Shown here: positions 31,444 to 40,080 of the stretch, one piece after another | Layout: each line of letters starts with the position of its first letter | How positions within the stretch are numbered: position 1 is the stretch's first letter | DNA from: CADEFF01 sp964569315 | Lineage (GTDB): Bacteria > Pseudomonadota > Alphaproteobacteria > Dongiales > Dongiaceae | Direction: 5' to 3' | NCBI GenBank assembly: GCA_964569315.1 | Contig: CAZMUZ010000009.1 | Span: 1-60,317, forward strand | DNA length: 60,317 nucleotides | Notes under the pieces: model-generated | What the model was told of the DNA's origin: nothing | Database searches by the model: none | What the model saw: only the letters and a program-made list of their open reading frames with translations | Translations under genes and position numbers: made by a program

Positions 31444-32655
31444 TCAGCGTTCGGCCGGCGCCTGCAGCGAGCCTCCGAAGCGGTCGGCGATGCGCCGCGC
31501 GAGCGCGAGCAGCGCGCGGTCCGCACCGCGCGCCATCGCGATCGAGATCCCCAGCGGCGCGCCCTCGGACCGGGCGAGCGGCAGGTTGATCTGCGGCAGC
31601 CGCGCGAGGCCGGCGACGGCGGTGAGGCTCAAGGTGCGATCGCGGAAATGCTGCGAAGCCTCCAGCGTCTGGCCCTTGGGCGGCGCGATCGAGGGCGCGG
31701 TCGGCAGGCAGAGCACGTCGCCTTCGCCCAGCAGCCCGTCCAGCTCCTTCGTGAAGGCTTCGCGCCGCTCCTCCTCGCCCGCGAGCGGCAGCTCCGAGGT
31801 GGATTTCGCCCAGGCGAAGCGGGCCGCGATTTCCGAACCGAATTTCGGCTTCGCCGTCTCGATCCAGCGGCCATGCGTGCCCCAGATCTCGCGCGCCTGG
31901 ATGGTGCGGAAGGTCAGCATCAGGTCCTTGAGGCCGGCTTCGCCGCCCGTCAGCGACACCTCGCGCACCCCGCCCAGCATGTCGCCGATGCCCGCGACGA
32001 CGGGGGCCAGCGCCGCCCGCACGGACGCGTCGGCGATGGCGAAGCCTTCGGCCATGGTGAGCAGCTTTCGCGGCGCAAGCTTGCGGTCGGCGCCGTCGAG
32101 CAGCCGGTCCCCGACGCGCTCCAGCAGCGCCGCGCTGCGCGCAAACCAGCCGACCGTGTCGTAGCTCGGCGCGAGCGGCATGGCGCCGGCGAGCGAGATG
32201 CGGTCGTGACTCGGCCGCATGCCGAAGATGCCGCAAAGCGCCGCCGGCACGCGCACCGATCCGCCGGTGTCGGAGCCGATCGAGAAGTCGCAGGCCTTGC
32301 CCGCGACGGCCGAGACCGAGCCGCAGGAGGAGCCGCCCGGAATCCGGCCGGGCGCGGCGCTGTTGAGCGGCGTGCCGTAATGGAAGTTCTCGCCCTGCAG
32401 GCTGTAGGCGAGCTCGTCGGTATGGGTCTTGCCGATCATCGTGGCGCCGGCCGAGGTCAGCCGATCCACCACCGGCGCATGGACCTTCGCCGGCTCGTGC
32501 GTCCGGAGCCAGTCGGGATTGCCGCAACCGGTGACGCGCCCGCTCGTGTCGAAGATGTCCTTGAGCGCGAATTTCAAGCCCGCGAGCGGCCCGCTTGCGG
32601 CACCGGCGATCGGCCCGCCGTCATGCGGCACGAAGCAGTTCAGCGGATCGGCCAT
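31444..32655 (-). CDS. Amidase signature enzyme, AMI1 (indole-3-acetamide hydrolase)-like
   Basis: A 403-residue amidase with the Ser-cisSer-Lys triad: Lys32 (ALKDIFD), Ser109/Ser110 (PGGSSCGS) and nucleophile Ser133 (GSDTGGSVRVPA). The blocks CGNPDWLRTHEPA, GENFHYGTPLN, DFSIGSDTGGSVRVPA, CGIFGMRPSH and SYDTVGWFAR closely follow plant AMI1, which hydrolyses indole-3-acetamide to auxin and whose triad sits about four residues later. Real start is ATG 32655 with GGGGGAAAG upstream; the open frame reaches further back. Substrate is not proved: many bacterial relatives act on other aryl or alkyl amides. Confidence 0.88.
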   Translation of the reverse strand: MADPLNCFVPHDGGPIAGAASGPLAGLKFALKDIFDTSGRVTGCGNPDWLRTHEPAKVHAPVVDRLTSAGATMIGKTHTDELAYSLQGENFHYGTPLNSAAPGRIPGGSSCGSVSAVAGKACDFSIGSDTGGSVRVPAALCGIFGMRPSHDRISLAGAMPLAPSYDTVGWFARSAALLERVGDRLLDGADRKLAPRKLLTMAEGFAIADASVRAALAPVVAGIGDMLGGVREVSLTGGEAGLKDLMLTFRTIQAREIWGTHGRWIETAKPKFGSEIAARFAWAKSTSELPLAGEEERREAFTKELDGLLGEGDVLCLPTAPSIAPPKGQTLEASQHFRDRTLSLTAVAGLARLPQINLPLARSEGAPLGISIAMARGADRALLALARRIADRFGGSLQAPAER

Positions 32656-32771
32656 TCTTTCCCCCGGATATCCCATGCGAGTCCCGCGGAGGCGAGTATC
32701 GGTGCCTCGAACGCTCCAGGGCAAGGCGTCACGTTGACCGCACCCGCGAGCGGCGAGCCCCCCTTGCGAGC

Positions 32772-33062
32772 TCAGGTCGGGATGCTGCCGGGCGGTTCCG
32801 GCTTCTGCTGCGGAATCGGCGGCGGCGAATGTCCCTCGTCGGGATGTTTCCGCCGGATGATGATGTCGCCCTCCTCGTTCACATAGGGCGCTTCATATTG
32901 CGGGATCGATTGCAGCATCAGATCGAGCGCGCGCATCAGCCGGTCGATGCCTTCGAGCGCCAGACCTTCCGGCGATTTCTTGTCCGGCACGTCCGATTGC
33001 GCGAGCGCGGGCGCGGCGATGAGGACGGTGCTCAGAACGAGGCCCTGCAGCATCTTTCGCAT
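32772..33062 (-). CDS. Small secreted/periplasmic protein of unknown function
   Basis: A 96-residue protein with a signal peptide (MRKMLQGLVLSTVLIAAPALA, cleavage before QSD). The mature part has LEGIDRLMRALDLMLQSIPQYEAPYV, then NEEGDIIIRRKHP and a Pro-rich tail (HSPPPIPQQKPEPPG). The pairing of an amphipathic helix with a short GDIIIRRK strand recurs in small alphaproteobacterial periplasmic proteins that I cannot name. ATG at 33062 with AGGGGAGTAG upstream. Divergent from mmsA. Confidence 0.75.
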   Translation of the reverse strand: MRKMLQGLVLSTVLIAAPALAQSDVPDKKSPEGLALEGIDRLMRALDLMLQSIPQYEAPYVNEEGDIIIRRKHPDEGHSPPPIPQQKPEPPGSIPT

Positions 33063-33106
33063 GGCGCTACTCCCCTGCGATTCCGCGAATCTGGCCTATA
33101 TGTGGG

Positions 33107-33149
33107 TGACAATTGGCCCTTTGTCAGCCTCGTTCCTTCTCGCTAAAGT
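33107..33149 (+). promoter_or_regulatory. mmsA promoter with overlapping dyad operator
   Basis: A sigma-70-like pair: TTGTCA (33121-33126, 5/6) and TAAAGT (33144-33149, 4/6) with a 17-base spacer. The -35 is the right half of a dyad, TGACAA-N8-TTGTCA (33107-33126), well placed for a regulator to block or recruit polymerase. The mmsA ATG is 71 bases downstream of the -10. Confidence 0.45.
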
Positions 33150-33220
33150 GCCCCGATCATCAATATTCCAACCAGACCCGGGCGCCGGCCGCCGTGTCGG
33201 CCCCGAGGGAGTAGCAGGAT

Positions 33221-34717
33221 ATGGCCAAAACGATTCCGCATTTCATCGGTGGCAAGACGGTCGAAGGCAAGAGCGGCCGCGCCGGCGACGTGTTCAACCC
33301 GGCAACCGGCGAAGTATCCGGCCGCGTGGCGCTCGCCAGCAAGGCCGAGCTGAACGCCGCCGTCGCCGTCGCCGCGAAGGCGTTTCCCGCCTGGGCGGCG
33401 ATCACGCCGTTGCAGCGCTCGCGCATCATGTTCCGGTTCAAGCAGTTGCTGGAGGCGCGGCTCGACGAGGCGGCGGCCATCGTCACCGCCGAGCACGGCA
33501 AGGTGCTGAGCGACGCCAAGGGCTCGGTCACCCGCGGCCTCGAGGTGGTGGAGTTCGCCTGCGGCATCCCGCAGCTTCTCAAGGGCGATTTCTCGGAGAA
33601 TGTCGGCACCAACGTCGATAGCTGGGCGATCCGTCAGCCGCTCGGCGTCGTCGCCGGCATCACCCCGTTCAATTTCCCGGCCATGGTGCCGATGTGGATG
33701 TTCCCGATCGCGCTCGTCTGCGGCAACAGCTTCATCCTGAAGCCCTCGGAGCGCGATCCCTCCATGAGCCTCTTCCTGGCGCAGCTTCTGACGGAAGCCG
33801 GGCTGCCGGACGGCGTGTTCAACGTCGTCAATGGCGACAAGGAAGCGGTGGACGCCATCCTCGAGCATCCGGAGATCCAGGCGGTGAGCTTCGTCGGCTC
33901 GACCCCGATCGCGGAGTACATCTATCACACCGGTGCCGCGCACAATAAGCGCGTGCAGGCGCTGGGCGGCGCCAAGAACCACATGGTGGTCATGCCCGAC
34001 GCCGACCTCAACCAGACTGTCGATGCGCTGATGGGCGCCGGCTACGGCTCCGCCGGCGAGCGCTGCATGGCGATCTCGGTCGCCGTCACGGTCGGCAATG
34101 TCGCGGACCCGCTGCTCGAGAAGCTGGTGCCCCGCGTGCGCGGCCTGAAGGTGGCACCCGGCACCGATCCGGACGCCGAAATGGGCCCGCTCGTCACCAA
34201 GCAGCATCTCGACAAGGTGCGCGGCTATGTCGATACCGGCGTCAAGGAAGGCGCCAAGCTCGTGGTCGACGGCCGCGGCCTCAAGCTGCAGGGGTACGAG
34301 AACGGCTTCTTCCTCGGCGGCTGTCTCTTCGACAACGTCACGCCGGACATGAAGATCTACAAGGAAGAGATCTTCGGGCCCGTGCTCTCGGTGGTGCGCG
34401 TTCCGGACTACAACAGCGCGGTCAAGCTGGTGAACGACCACGAATACGGCAACGGCACCGCGATCTTCACCCGCGACGGCGATTCGGCGCGCGATTTCGC
34501 CAGCAAGATCAAGGTCGGCATGGTCGGCGTCAATGTGCCGATCCCGGTGCCGATGGCCTTCAACAGCTTCGGCGGCTGGAAGCGCTCCCTCTTCGGCGAT
34601 CATCACATGCATGGGCCCGAGGGCGTGCGGTTCTATACGCGGCTCAAGACGGTGACCTCGCGCTGGCCGACCGGCATCCGGTCGGGCGCCGAATTCGTCA
34701 TGCCGACGATGCGGTAG
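33221..34717 (+). CDS. mmsA: CoA-acylating methylmalonate-semialdehyde dehydrogenase
   Basis: A 498-residue aldehyde dehydrogenase of the MmsA/IolA type, converting methylmalonate semialdehyde (valine and thymine breakdown) or malonate semialdehyde (inositol, beta-alanine) with NAD+ and CoA to propionyl-CoA or acetyl-CoA and CO2. Catalytic Cys282 (GERCMAIS), the Asn in TPFNFPAMVPMWMFP, and GGAKNHMVVMPDAD in place of the general-base Glu seen in hydrolytic ALDHs; that substitution marks the CoA-dependent subfamily. C-terminal SFGGWKRSLFGDHHMHG is diagnostic. No other valine-pathway gene is next to it. Confidence 0.97.
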   Translation: MAKTIPHFIGGKTVEGKSGRAGDVFNPATGEVSGRVALASKAELNAAVAVAAKAFPAWAAITPLQRSRIMFRFKQLLEARLDEAAAIVTAEHGKVLSDAKGSVTRGLEVVEFACGIPQLLKGDFSENVGTNVDSWAIRQPLGVVAGITPFNFPAMVPMWMFPIALVCGNSFILKPSERDPSMSLFLAQLLTEAGLPDGVFNVVNGDKEAVDAILEHPEIQAVSFVGSTPIAEYIYHTGAAHNKRVQALGGAKNHMVVMPDADLNQTVDALMGAGYGSAGERCMAISVAVTVGNVADPLLEKLVPRVRGLKVAPGTDPDAEMGPLVTKQHLDKVRGYVDTGVKEGAKLVVDGRGLKLQGYENGFFLGGCLFDNVTPDMKIYKEEIFGPVLSVVRVPDYNSAVKLVNDHEYGNGTAIFTRDGDSARDFASKIKVGMVGVNVPIPVPMAFNSFGGWKRSLFGDHHMHGPEGVRFYTRLKTVTSRWPTGIRSGAEFVMPTMR

Positions 34718-34806
34718 CAGGATCGGGCGGATCGGCGGTGCGAGTGCCGCCGACCCGCCCGGCTCCGAACGCCCATCGCGGGGCATCGATCGCAAGGGGG
34801 GTGGCG

Positions 34807-35538
34807 ATGTCCGAGAAACCGGTTCGGCTGGCGGTGCTGATCGACGCCGAGAACGCGCAAGCCTCGATTGCCGACGCGCTCTTCGCCGAGATCGCCAAGC
34901 TCGGCGTCGCCAGCGTGAAGCGCATCTATGGCGACTTCACCCAGGCCGCCCTCGGCGGGTGGCGGGCGCGGCTCGCCGAGCATTCGATCGAGCCGATCCA
35001 GCAGTTCAACAACACCCGCGGCAAGAACGCGAGCGACATCGCCCTCGTCATCGATGCGATGGACCTGCTCCATTCGCACCGGTTCGACGGCTTCTGCCTC
35101 GTTTCCAGCGACAGCGACTTCACCCGCCTCGCCAACCGCATCCGGGCGGAAGGCGTGGTGGTCTACGGCTTCGGCGAGCAGAAAGCGCCCAAGGCCTTCG
35201 TCGCCGCCTGCGACAAGTTCACCTATACCGAGATCCTGCGGCCGGAGCCGCCGGCGGCCGTCGGCAAAGGCGGTGCGCCGCGCAAGGCATCGGTCAAGGA
35301 CAAGGCGTTGCTCGCCGCGCTCAAGGACGCGGTGGAGGCGACCGCGGACGATTCCGGCTGGGCGCATCTCGGCCAAGTCGGCAAGACGATCGCCAACCGG
35401 CTTTCCGATTTCGACCCGCGGAATTTCGGCTATCGCAACCTGACCGCGCTGATCGAGGCCACGGACGGCTTCGAGATCAAGCGGCAGGACAGGCCCGGCG
35501 GCTCGCAGTCCGTGCTGGTGCGGGTCAAGCGGCGATAG
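34807..35538 (+). CDS. NYN-domain nuclease-like protein with C-terminal OST-HTH/LOTUS-type domain
   Basis: A 243-residue protein. The N-terminal NYN (PIN-like) domain shows the acidic residues expected for metal-dependent RNA cleavage: VLIDAENAQ, RGKNASDIALVIDAMDLL and LVSSDSDFTRLANRIR; then GVVVYGFGEQKAPKAFVAACDKF. After a Lys/Ala-rich linker (about residues 160-175) a second domain (WAHLGQVGKTIANRLSDF, FGYRNLTALIEATDGFEIKR) fits OST-HTH/LOTUS, an RNA-binding fold. Start at ATG 34807, preceded by AAGGGGGG; the frame is open upstream. Likely RNA turnover; exact target unknown. Confidence 0.88.
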   Translation: MSEKPVRLAVLIDAENAQASIADALFAEIAKLGVASVKRIYGDFTQAALGGWRARLAEHSIEPIQQFNNTRGKNASDIALVIDAMDLLHSHRFDGFCLVSSDSDFTRLANRIRAEGVVVYGFGEQKAPKAFVAACDKFTYTEILRPEPPAAVGKGGAPRKASVKDKALLAALKDAVEATADDSGWAHLGQVGKTIANRLSDFDPRNFGYRNLTALIEATDGFEIKRQDRPGGSQSVLVRVKRR

Positions 35539-35580
35539 AATCCGCCCGTTTCCGAAGCGGATCGTGTATTGCACACCTTG

Positions 35581-35643
35581 GCTTCGCTCGTCGCACGCCC
35601 CGCTTTGCTCGTTGTACGCTCCGCTTCGCTCGGGGCGCGGTTT
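35581..35643. repeat. Three degenerate 21-base tandem repeats
   Basis: Units at 35581, 35602 and 35623 of the form GCTTCGCTCGTCGCACGCCC, GCTTTGCTCGTTGTACGCTC and GCTTCGCTCGGGGCGCGGTT (plus one base each). They lie in the roughly 200-base spacer between the NYN gene and the first DMT transporter. Nothing else is recognised in that spacer. Repeats of this CGCTTCGCTCG kind are common low-complexity intergenic sequence in high-G+C bacteria. Confidence 0.6.
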
Positions 35644-35739
35644 CGCCCGGCGGTGCGGGTTGTCTCCGCCGTCCGACGGCCGCCGGCGTTCCGCCTTTCG
35701 CTTTGACGCGCGCCACGGCGCCCTCTAAGCCTTTGCGCC

Positions 35740-36699
35740 ATGACCGCCTTACCGGAACCGGCCCGCCCCAGCCGGCTCAAAGCCGCCGTCGCCCTGCTCG
35801 TAACCACCCTCTGCTGGGGCTCGACGGTCCCTTTCACCGCCGACCTCCTCAATGATTTCGATCCGCTGCTCCTGGCGCCGGCGCGCTACGGCATGGCGGT
35901 GCCGATTCTGCTGCTGGCGAGCCTGCTGGTCGATGGCCGGACGCCCTGGCCGCGCTACCTGCCCATCGGCAAGGCGCTGATGCTCGGCGGCAGCGTGGCG
36001 ATCTTCGTGACGCTCGTCTCCTTCGGCGTCTACTACTCCGACCCCATCACCGCGATCGCGATCTTCGCGCTGGCCCCGGTCATCGCGCTCGCCATGTCCT
36101 GGCTCGCCGACCGGCAACGGATCTCCGGCGCCCATCTGCTCGCGGTGGCGCTTGCCGTCACGGGCGGCGTGATCGCCGCGATCTTCAAGCCCGGCAGCGT
36201 GCAGAGCCTCGGGTTTCGCGGCGGCGAGTTCCTGCTCATTCTCGGCATGATCTGCTGGATCTGGTACTCGATGAAGGCACAGCTCTGGCTGACGCCCATC
36301 GGCTTCACCCAGGTCCGGCTCACCTTCGTGAGCTCGACCGTCGCCTTCGGCTGGCTCGTGATCTTCTACGGGGTCGGCGTCTCGGCGGGGCTCGCCGCCC
36401 CGCCCCCCGCCTCGCCGAGCCTCCTGTCGGTCACCGAGCTCTTCTGGATGGCGCTCGGCCCGACCGCGATCGGCGTTGCGCTCTGGAACTACGGCACCGC
36501 CATGCTCGGCGTCGCGGTCTCGATGCTCTATGTGAACCTTTCGCCCATCGTGAGCGTCGTCATCAGCATGGTGCTGTTCGGCGCCGACACCACGCCGATG
36601 CAGATCTTCGGCGGTGCGCTGGTGCTGGCCGGCGTGATCTGGATCCAGCTCTACAATCTGCGCAGCGGCGTCCGAACGCAGCGTCAGGCCGACGCATGA
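35740..36699 (+). CDS. EamA/DMT family transporter (first of a tandem pair)
   Basis: A 319-residue, ten-helix drug/metabolite exporter. Helix 1 has TTLCWGSTVPFTADLLNDFDPLLLAPARYG, the typical EamA opening (read in two parts), and the second repeat begins near FLLILGMICWIWYSMKAQLW. Final helix VLAGVIWIQLYNLRSGVRT. The sequence clearly resembles that of the next gene (both have a TVPFT/MVPLT helix 1, GFRGGEFL, and WYS-K repeats), so the pair arose by tandem duplication. Substrate unknown. No strong ribosome binding site is visible. Confidence 0.87.
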   Translation: MTALPEPARPSRLKAAVALLVTTLCWGSTVPFTADLLNDFDPLLLAPARYGMAVPILLLASLLVDGRTPWPRYLPIGKALMLGGSVAIFVTLVSFGVYYSDPITAIAIFALAPVIALAMSWLADRQRISGAHLLAVALAVTGGVIAAIFKPGSVQSLGFRGGEFLLILGMICWIWYSMKAQLWLTPIGFTQVRLTFVSSTVAFGWLVIFYGVGVSAGLAAPPPASPSLLSVTELFWMALGPTAIGVALWNYGTAMLGVAVSMLYVNLSPIVSVVISMVLFGADTTPMQIFGGALVLAGVIWIQLYNLRSGVRTQRQADA

Positions 36700-36727
36700 C
36701 CGGGCGGCCAAGGTTCCGCGCCCGCAG

Positions 36728-37678
36728 ATGACGCGGGTCCCGCTCGCCGCCGCCGGCGCGCTGGTGGCCGTGGCCTTCATCTGGGGCTCGATGGTGCCGC
36801 TGACCGCCCTGCTGCTGGAGCGGCTCGACCCGCTCTTCATCGGCGCCGTCCGCTATGTCCTGGCCGTGCCCGCGCTCGCGCTGCTGGCGCTTCTCGGCTC
36901 CGGGCGCCTGCCCTTCCGCCGCCGCCTGCCCTGGGCGCGGATTGCGCTGCTCGGCGCCGTCGGGATGGCGCTTTTCGTCTGCTGCTTCACCTTCGGGATC
37001 CGCTATTCCGACCCGATCAGCGCCGCGGCCATCCTCTGCGGCATCCCGGTGGTAGGCGCGATCATGGCGCGCCTCGTCGAGGGCGAGCGCCTGCCGCCCC
37101 GCGTGCCCTTTGCCATCCTGCTCGCGGTGCTCGGCGGGCTGTTCGTCGCCTTCGGGAAGCCCGCCCTCGACGGGACCGGCGGGTTCCGCGGCGGCGAATT
37201 CCTGGTCCTCGGCAGCATGGTCTGCTGGTCCTGGTACTCGCTGAAGACGCGCGCCTGGCTTGCGCCGCACGGCATGAACTCGGCCGAGATCAGCTTCCTC
37301 ACCACGCTCTGCGGCGCGGCCGTGCTGTGGCTGATCTATCTCGTCGCGCGCCTCGTCGATCTATCGCCGGCGCCGGCCGGCTGGCCCGGCGCCTTCGATT
37401 GGTCGATCCTCGGCTGGCTCGGCATTGCCTGCACCGCGAGCGCCATCGCGCTCTGGAACTTCGCCGTGTCGCGCATCAACCTGCCGGTCGCCACGATCTA
37501 CATGAACCTCGAGCCGGTCTTCGCGGTGCTGATCGGGCTCGCGCTGGGCGCTGCCGCTTCCGGATGGCAGCTCCTCGGCGGCCTCGTGGTGCTGGCCGGC
37601 GTGCTCTGGGTGCAGCTCGGCGACCGGCTCCTGCGCGGGGCCTCCGGCAAGCCCGCAACGCGGCCGGAGGCCGGTTGA
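36728..37678 (+). CDS. EamA/DMT family transporter (second of a tandem pair)
   Basis: A 316-residue paralogue of the preceding exporter, starting 28 bases after it. It shares the same landmarks: FIWGSMVPLTALLLERLDPLFIGAVRY in helix 1-2, YSDPISAAAILCGIPVV, GGFRGGEFLVLGSMVCWSWYSLKTRAWL at the start of repeat two (each read in pieces) and ALWNFAVSRINLPVATIYMNLEPVFAVLIG. Probably cotranscribed with its twin; the two could act as separate exporters or as a hetero-oligomer (inference). Confidence 0.87.
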   Translation: MTRVPLAAAGALVAVAFIWGSMVPLTALLLERLDPLFIGAVRYVLAVPALALLALLGSGRLPFRRRLPWARIALLGAVGMALFVCCFTFGIRYSDPISAAAILCGIPVVGAIMARLVEGERLPPRVPFAILLAVLGGLFVAFGKPALDGTGGFRGGEFLVLGSMVCWSWYSLKTRAWLAPHGMNSAEISFLTTLCGAAVLWLIYLVARLVDLSPAPAGWPGAFDWSILGWLGIACTASAIALWNFAVSRINLPVATIYMNLEPVFAVLIGLALGAAASGWQLLGGLVVLAGVLWVQLGDRLLRGASGKPATRPEAG

Positions 37679-37745
37679 CGCCGCCCGGAAAGCGCGGAGA
37701 CTGATCGGGTCGACATCCTCATGGGGCTGGGGGCCCGGATCCGTC

Positions 37746-38684
37746 ATGCGCTTCGCCGATCTCGAGACGACGCTTCGCCTGCTGGATTTCCCGGGTCTCG
37801 TCGCCGCCTTGCGCGAAACCTACCGCCGCGGCGTCGATACCTACGACCGGCGGCTGCTGGTCGAGCCGCTGCCGAACGGCGAGCAGAACGACTGGCTGCT
37901 GCAGCCCGCCTGGCAATATGGCCGCAATTTCGGCATCAAGCTCGTCAGCATCTTCCCCGGCAACGAGGCGAAGGGCGTCAACACGATCCTCGGCGCCTAT
38001 GTGCTGTTCGACGGCCAAACCGGCCTGCCGCAGCTCGTGATCGACGGCGTCGGCATCACGCTGCGCAAGACCGCCGCCAATTCCGCGCTTGCGACCGACT
38101 TCCTCGCCCGCAAGGACGCGAAGACGCTGCTGATGATCGGCGCCGGCGCGCTCGCCCCGCATCTGATCGAGGCGCATAGCGCGGTCCGCAAGTTCGAGCG
38201 GGTGCTGATCTGGAACCGTACCCCCGCCAAGGCCGAGGCCATCGCCAGGAAGATCGACAAGCCCGGCTATCGCGCCGCCGCCATGACCGACCTCAAGGCG
38301 GCGGTCGGCGAGGCCGATGTGATCTCCGCCGCCACCTTCGCGACCGAGCCGCTCATCAAGGGCGCCTGGCTCAAGCCCGGGACCCACGTCGATCTCGTCG
38401 GCGGCTACCGGCCCGACCTGCGGGAATCCGACGACGAGGCGGTGAAACGCGCCCGCGTCTTCGTCGACTGGCGGCCGTCAACCATCGAAATCTGCGGCGA
38501 TATCTGCCAGCCGATCGCCGCCGGCCTCACCTCCGACGCCGCCATCACCGACACTTTCCAGCTCGCCCGCGGCGAGCGGCCGGCGCGGCAGAACGCCGAG
38601 GAGATCACGCTCTTCAAGTCGGGCGGCGGCGGGCACGAGGATCTCGGCACCGCGCAGTATCTGATGTCGCGCCTCGGGATATGA
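37746..38684 (+). CDS. Ornithine cyclodeaminase / mu-crystallin family protein
   Basis: A 312-residue NAD(P)-dependent enzyme. The Rossmann motif is LLMIGAGALAPHLIEAHSAV (about residues 128-147), with RLxxDLxT-like LRKTAANSALATDFLARKDAK just before, ISAATFATEPLIKGAWLKPGTHVDLVGG and a C-terminal TLFKSGGGGHEDLGTAQYL (sequence read in pieces). The family includes ornithine cyclodeaminase, alanine dehydrogenases, ketimine and iminosuccinate reductases; the substrate cannot be assigned here. The two DMT exporters just upstream on the same strand raise the possibility of a shared amino-acid-related role (inference). Confidence 0.88.
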   Translation: MRFADLETTLRLLDFPGLVAALRETYRRGVDTYDRRLLVEPLPNGEQNDWLLQPAWQYGRNFGIKLVSIFPGNEAKGVNTILGAYVLFDGQTGLPQLVIDGVGITLRKTAANSALATDFLARKDAKTLLMIGAGALAPHLIEAHSAVRKFERVLIWNRTPAKAEAIARKIDKPGYRAAAMTDLKAAVGEADVISAATFATEPLIKGAWLKPGTHVDLVGGYRPDLRESDDEAVKRARVFVDWRPSTIEICGDICQPIAAGLTSDAAITDTFQLARGERPARQNAEEITLFKSGGGGHEDLGTAQYLMSRLGI

Positions 38685-38738
38685 GGTGCGCGGCGCCGGG
38701 CGGAACCTCCCGCCCCGCCGCCGCCCCGCTCTCCCGGG

Positions 38739-39152
38739 TCACTGATCCGCGACCACCATCCAGTTCATGCCGAACTTGTCCTGCAGCATGCCGAAAGCCG
38801 CGGAGAAGAAGGTCTTCTCGAGCGGCATTTGCACCTGACCGCCGTCGCTCATCGCCTTGAAGGTCTTCTCCGCCTCGGCCGGGCTCTTCACCAGGATCGC
38901 GAGCGCAAAGCCCTCGAAATTCGGCTTTCCGAGGCAGCGCCCGTCGGATGCCATCACGGTCGAGCCGGCGATGCGCATCTCCGAATGCATGACCTTGTTC
39001 TCCGCACCGGGCGGGATCATGCCGGGCTGATGCGGCTCCGGCGCGTCCTTGAAGCGCAGCAGCGCCGTCACCTCGGCGCCGGCCGCCTTCTTGTAGAACT
39101 CGATCGCCTCTTCGCAGCGACCGTCGAAAAACAGATAGGGACGGGTTTCCAT
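38739..39152 (-). CDS. VOC family protein, PhnB-like
   Basis: A 137-residue glyoxalase-fold protein of the PhnB / 3-demethylubiquinone-methyltransferase-like group: METRPYLFFDGRCEEAIEFYKKAAGAEV at the N-terminus (read in parts), KVMHSEMRIAGSTVMASDG, and GQVQMPLEKTFFSAAFGMLQDKFGMNWMV at the end. Function of the group is mostly unknown. ATG preceded by AAGGAGAG. Distal gene of a run that starts with a MarR regulator. Confidence 0.9.
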   Translation of the reverse strand: METRPYLFFDGRCEEAIEFYKKAAGAEVTALLRFKDAPEPHQPGMIPPGAENKVMHSEMRIAGSTVMASDGRCLGKPNFEGFALAILVKSPAEAEKTFKAMSDGGQVQMPLEKTFFSAAFGMLQDKFGMNWMVVADQ

Positions 39153-39211
39153 GGTCTCTCCTTGTCGGAAGGGGGTTATCGCCAGTGTGCTTGTTCGATA
39201 GCGGTCGGACG

Positions 39212-39631
39212 CTATGTCCTCGCAGCGGTCTTCGCGCGCAGCCTGTCTTCCTGTTCGCGTAGCTCAGGCGTCATTGCCTCTCCAAAATCCTCGGTCTCGA
39301 AGATCTGCCGGATCTCGATCTCGGTGCCGCCCGAGAAGGGCGCGCGCTTGACCCAGTCGATCGCTTCCTCGCGCGACTTCACCTCGAATATCCAGAAGCC
39401 CGCGAGCAGCTCCTCGGTGTGGCCGAACGGACCCGGCTTGACGGTCCGCCTGTCGCCGTCGAACCGCACCCGCACGCCCTTCGAGGTCGGGTGCAGCCCT
39501 TCGCCGGCCCTCATCACGCCGGCTTCCACCAGCGTCTCGTTATATTTTCCCATATCGGTCAGGAGCTTCTCCTCCGGCATCGTGCCGGCTTCCGACTCCT
39601 TGCTTGCCTTCACCAGGATCATGAAGCGCAT
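39212..39631 (-). CDS. YciI / DGPF-domain protein
   Basis: A 139-residue protein of the YCII-related fold: MRFMILVKASKESEAGTMP start, YNETLVEAGVMRAGEGLHP, KPGPFGHTEELLAGFWIFEVKSREEAIDW (the DGPF-like block, read in parts) and EIEIRQIFETEDFG. Members are small alpha/beta proteins, sometimes dehydrochlorinase-like, frequently encoded with VOC proteins as here. ATG preceded by AGAAGGAGACG. Confidence 0.9.
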   Translation of the reverse strand: MRFMILVKASKESEAGTMPEEKLLTDMGKYNETLVEAGVMRAGEGLHPTSKGVRVRFDGDRRTVKPGPFGHTEELLAGFWIFEVKSREEAIDWVKRAPFSGGTEIEIRQIFETEDFGEAMTPELREQEDRLRAKTAART

Positions 39632-39693
39632 GTTCGTCTCCTTCTGATTTCAATCCAGGCCGACCGGCTTCGCCGACCTGCGCCTTCGGAGTT

Positions 39694-40050
39694 TTACTCG
39701 TCCACGATCACGTCGAAGCCGCCATAGACCATGCGCTTCATGTCGAAGGGCATGTCCTCCGGCTTCATCTTCGCCAGACGCGGATCGCTCATCACCTTGG
39801 CGTTGACCCTGTCGCGATCGGCCCGCGACTTGAACACGATCCAGGAAAAAATGATCGTTTCGCCCGGCTTGGCCTTCATCAGCTTCGTGAAAGGCATGAC
39901 CATCTTGACGTTCAGGTCCTGGCCCACGCACTCCCGGGCCTCGAGCGCCCCATGTTCGCGCCAGATCTTCGCGGCTTTCTTCGCCAGCCGGCGATAGGAC
40001 GCCAGATGCTTCTTCGGGATCGCCAATACATAGCCGTCGGCATATCGCAT
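39694..40050 (-). CDS. DUF1428 family protein
   Basis: A 118-residue protein of the dimeric alpha/beta-barrel type: MRYADGYVLAIPKKHLASYRR at the start (read as two pieces), ALEARECVGQDLN, TIIFSWIVFKSRADRDRVNAKVM and the closing RMVYGGFDVIVDE. DUF1428 has no established function. ATG preceded by GAAGGAGGG. Second gene of the MarR-led operon. Confidence 0.9.
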   Translation of the reverse strand: MRYADGYVLAIPKKHLASYRRLAKKAAKIWREHGALEARECVGQDLNVKMVMPFTKLMKAKPGETIIFSWIVFKSRADRDRVNAKVMSDPRLAKMKPEDMPFDMKRMVYGGFDVIVDE

Positions 40051-40080
40051 GACTGCCCTCCTTCGCGTGAGCTTTGTGAA

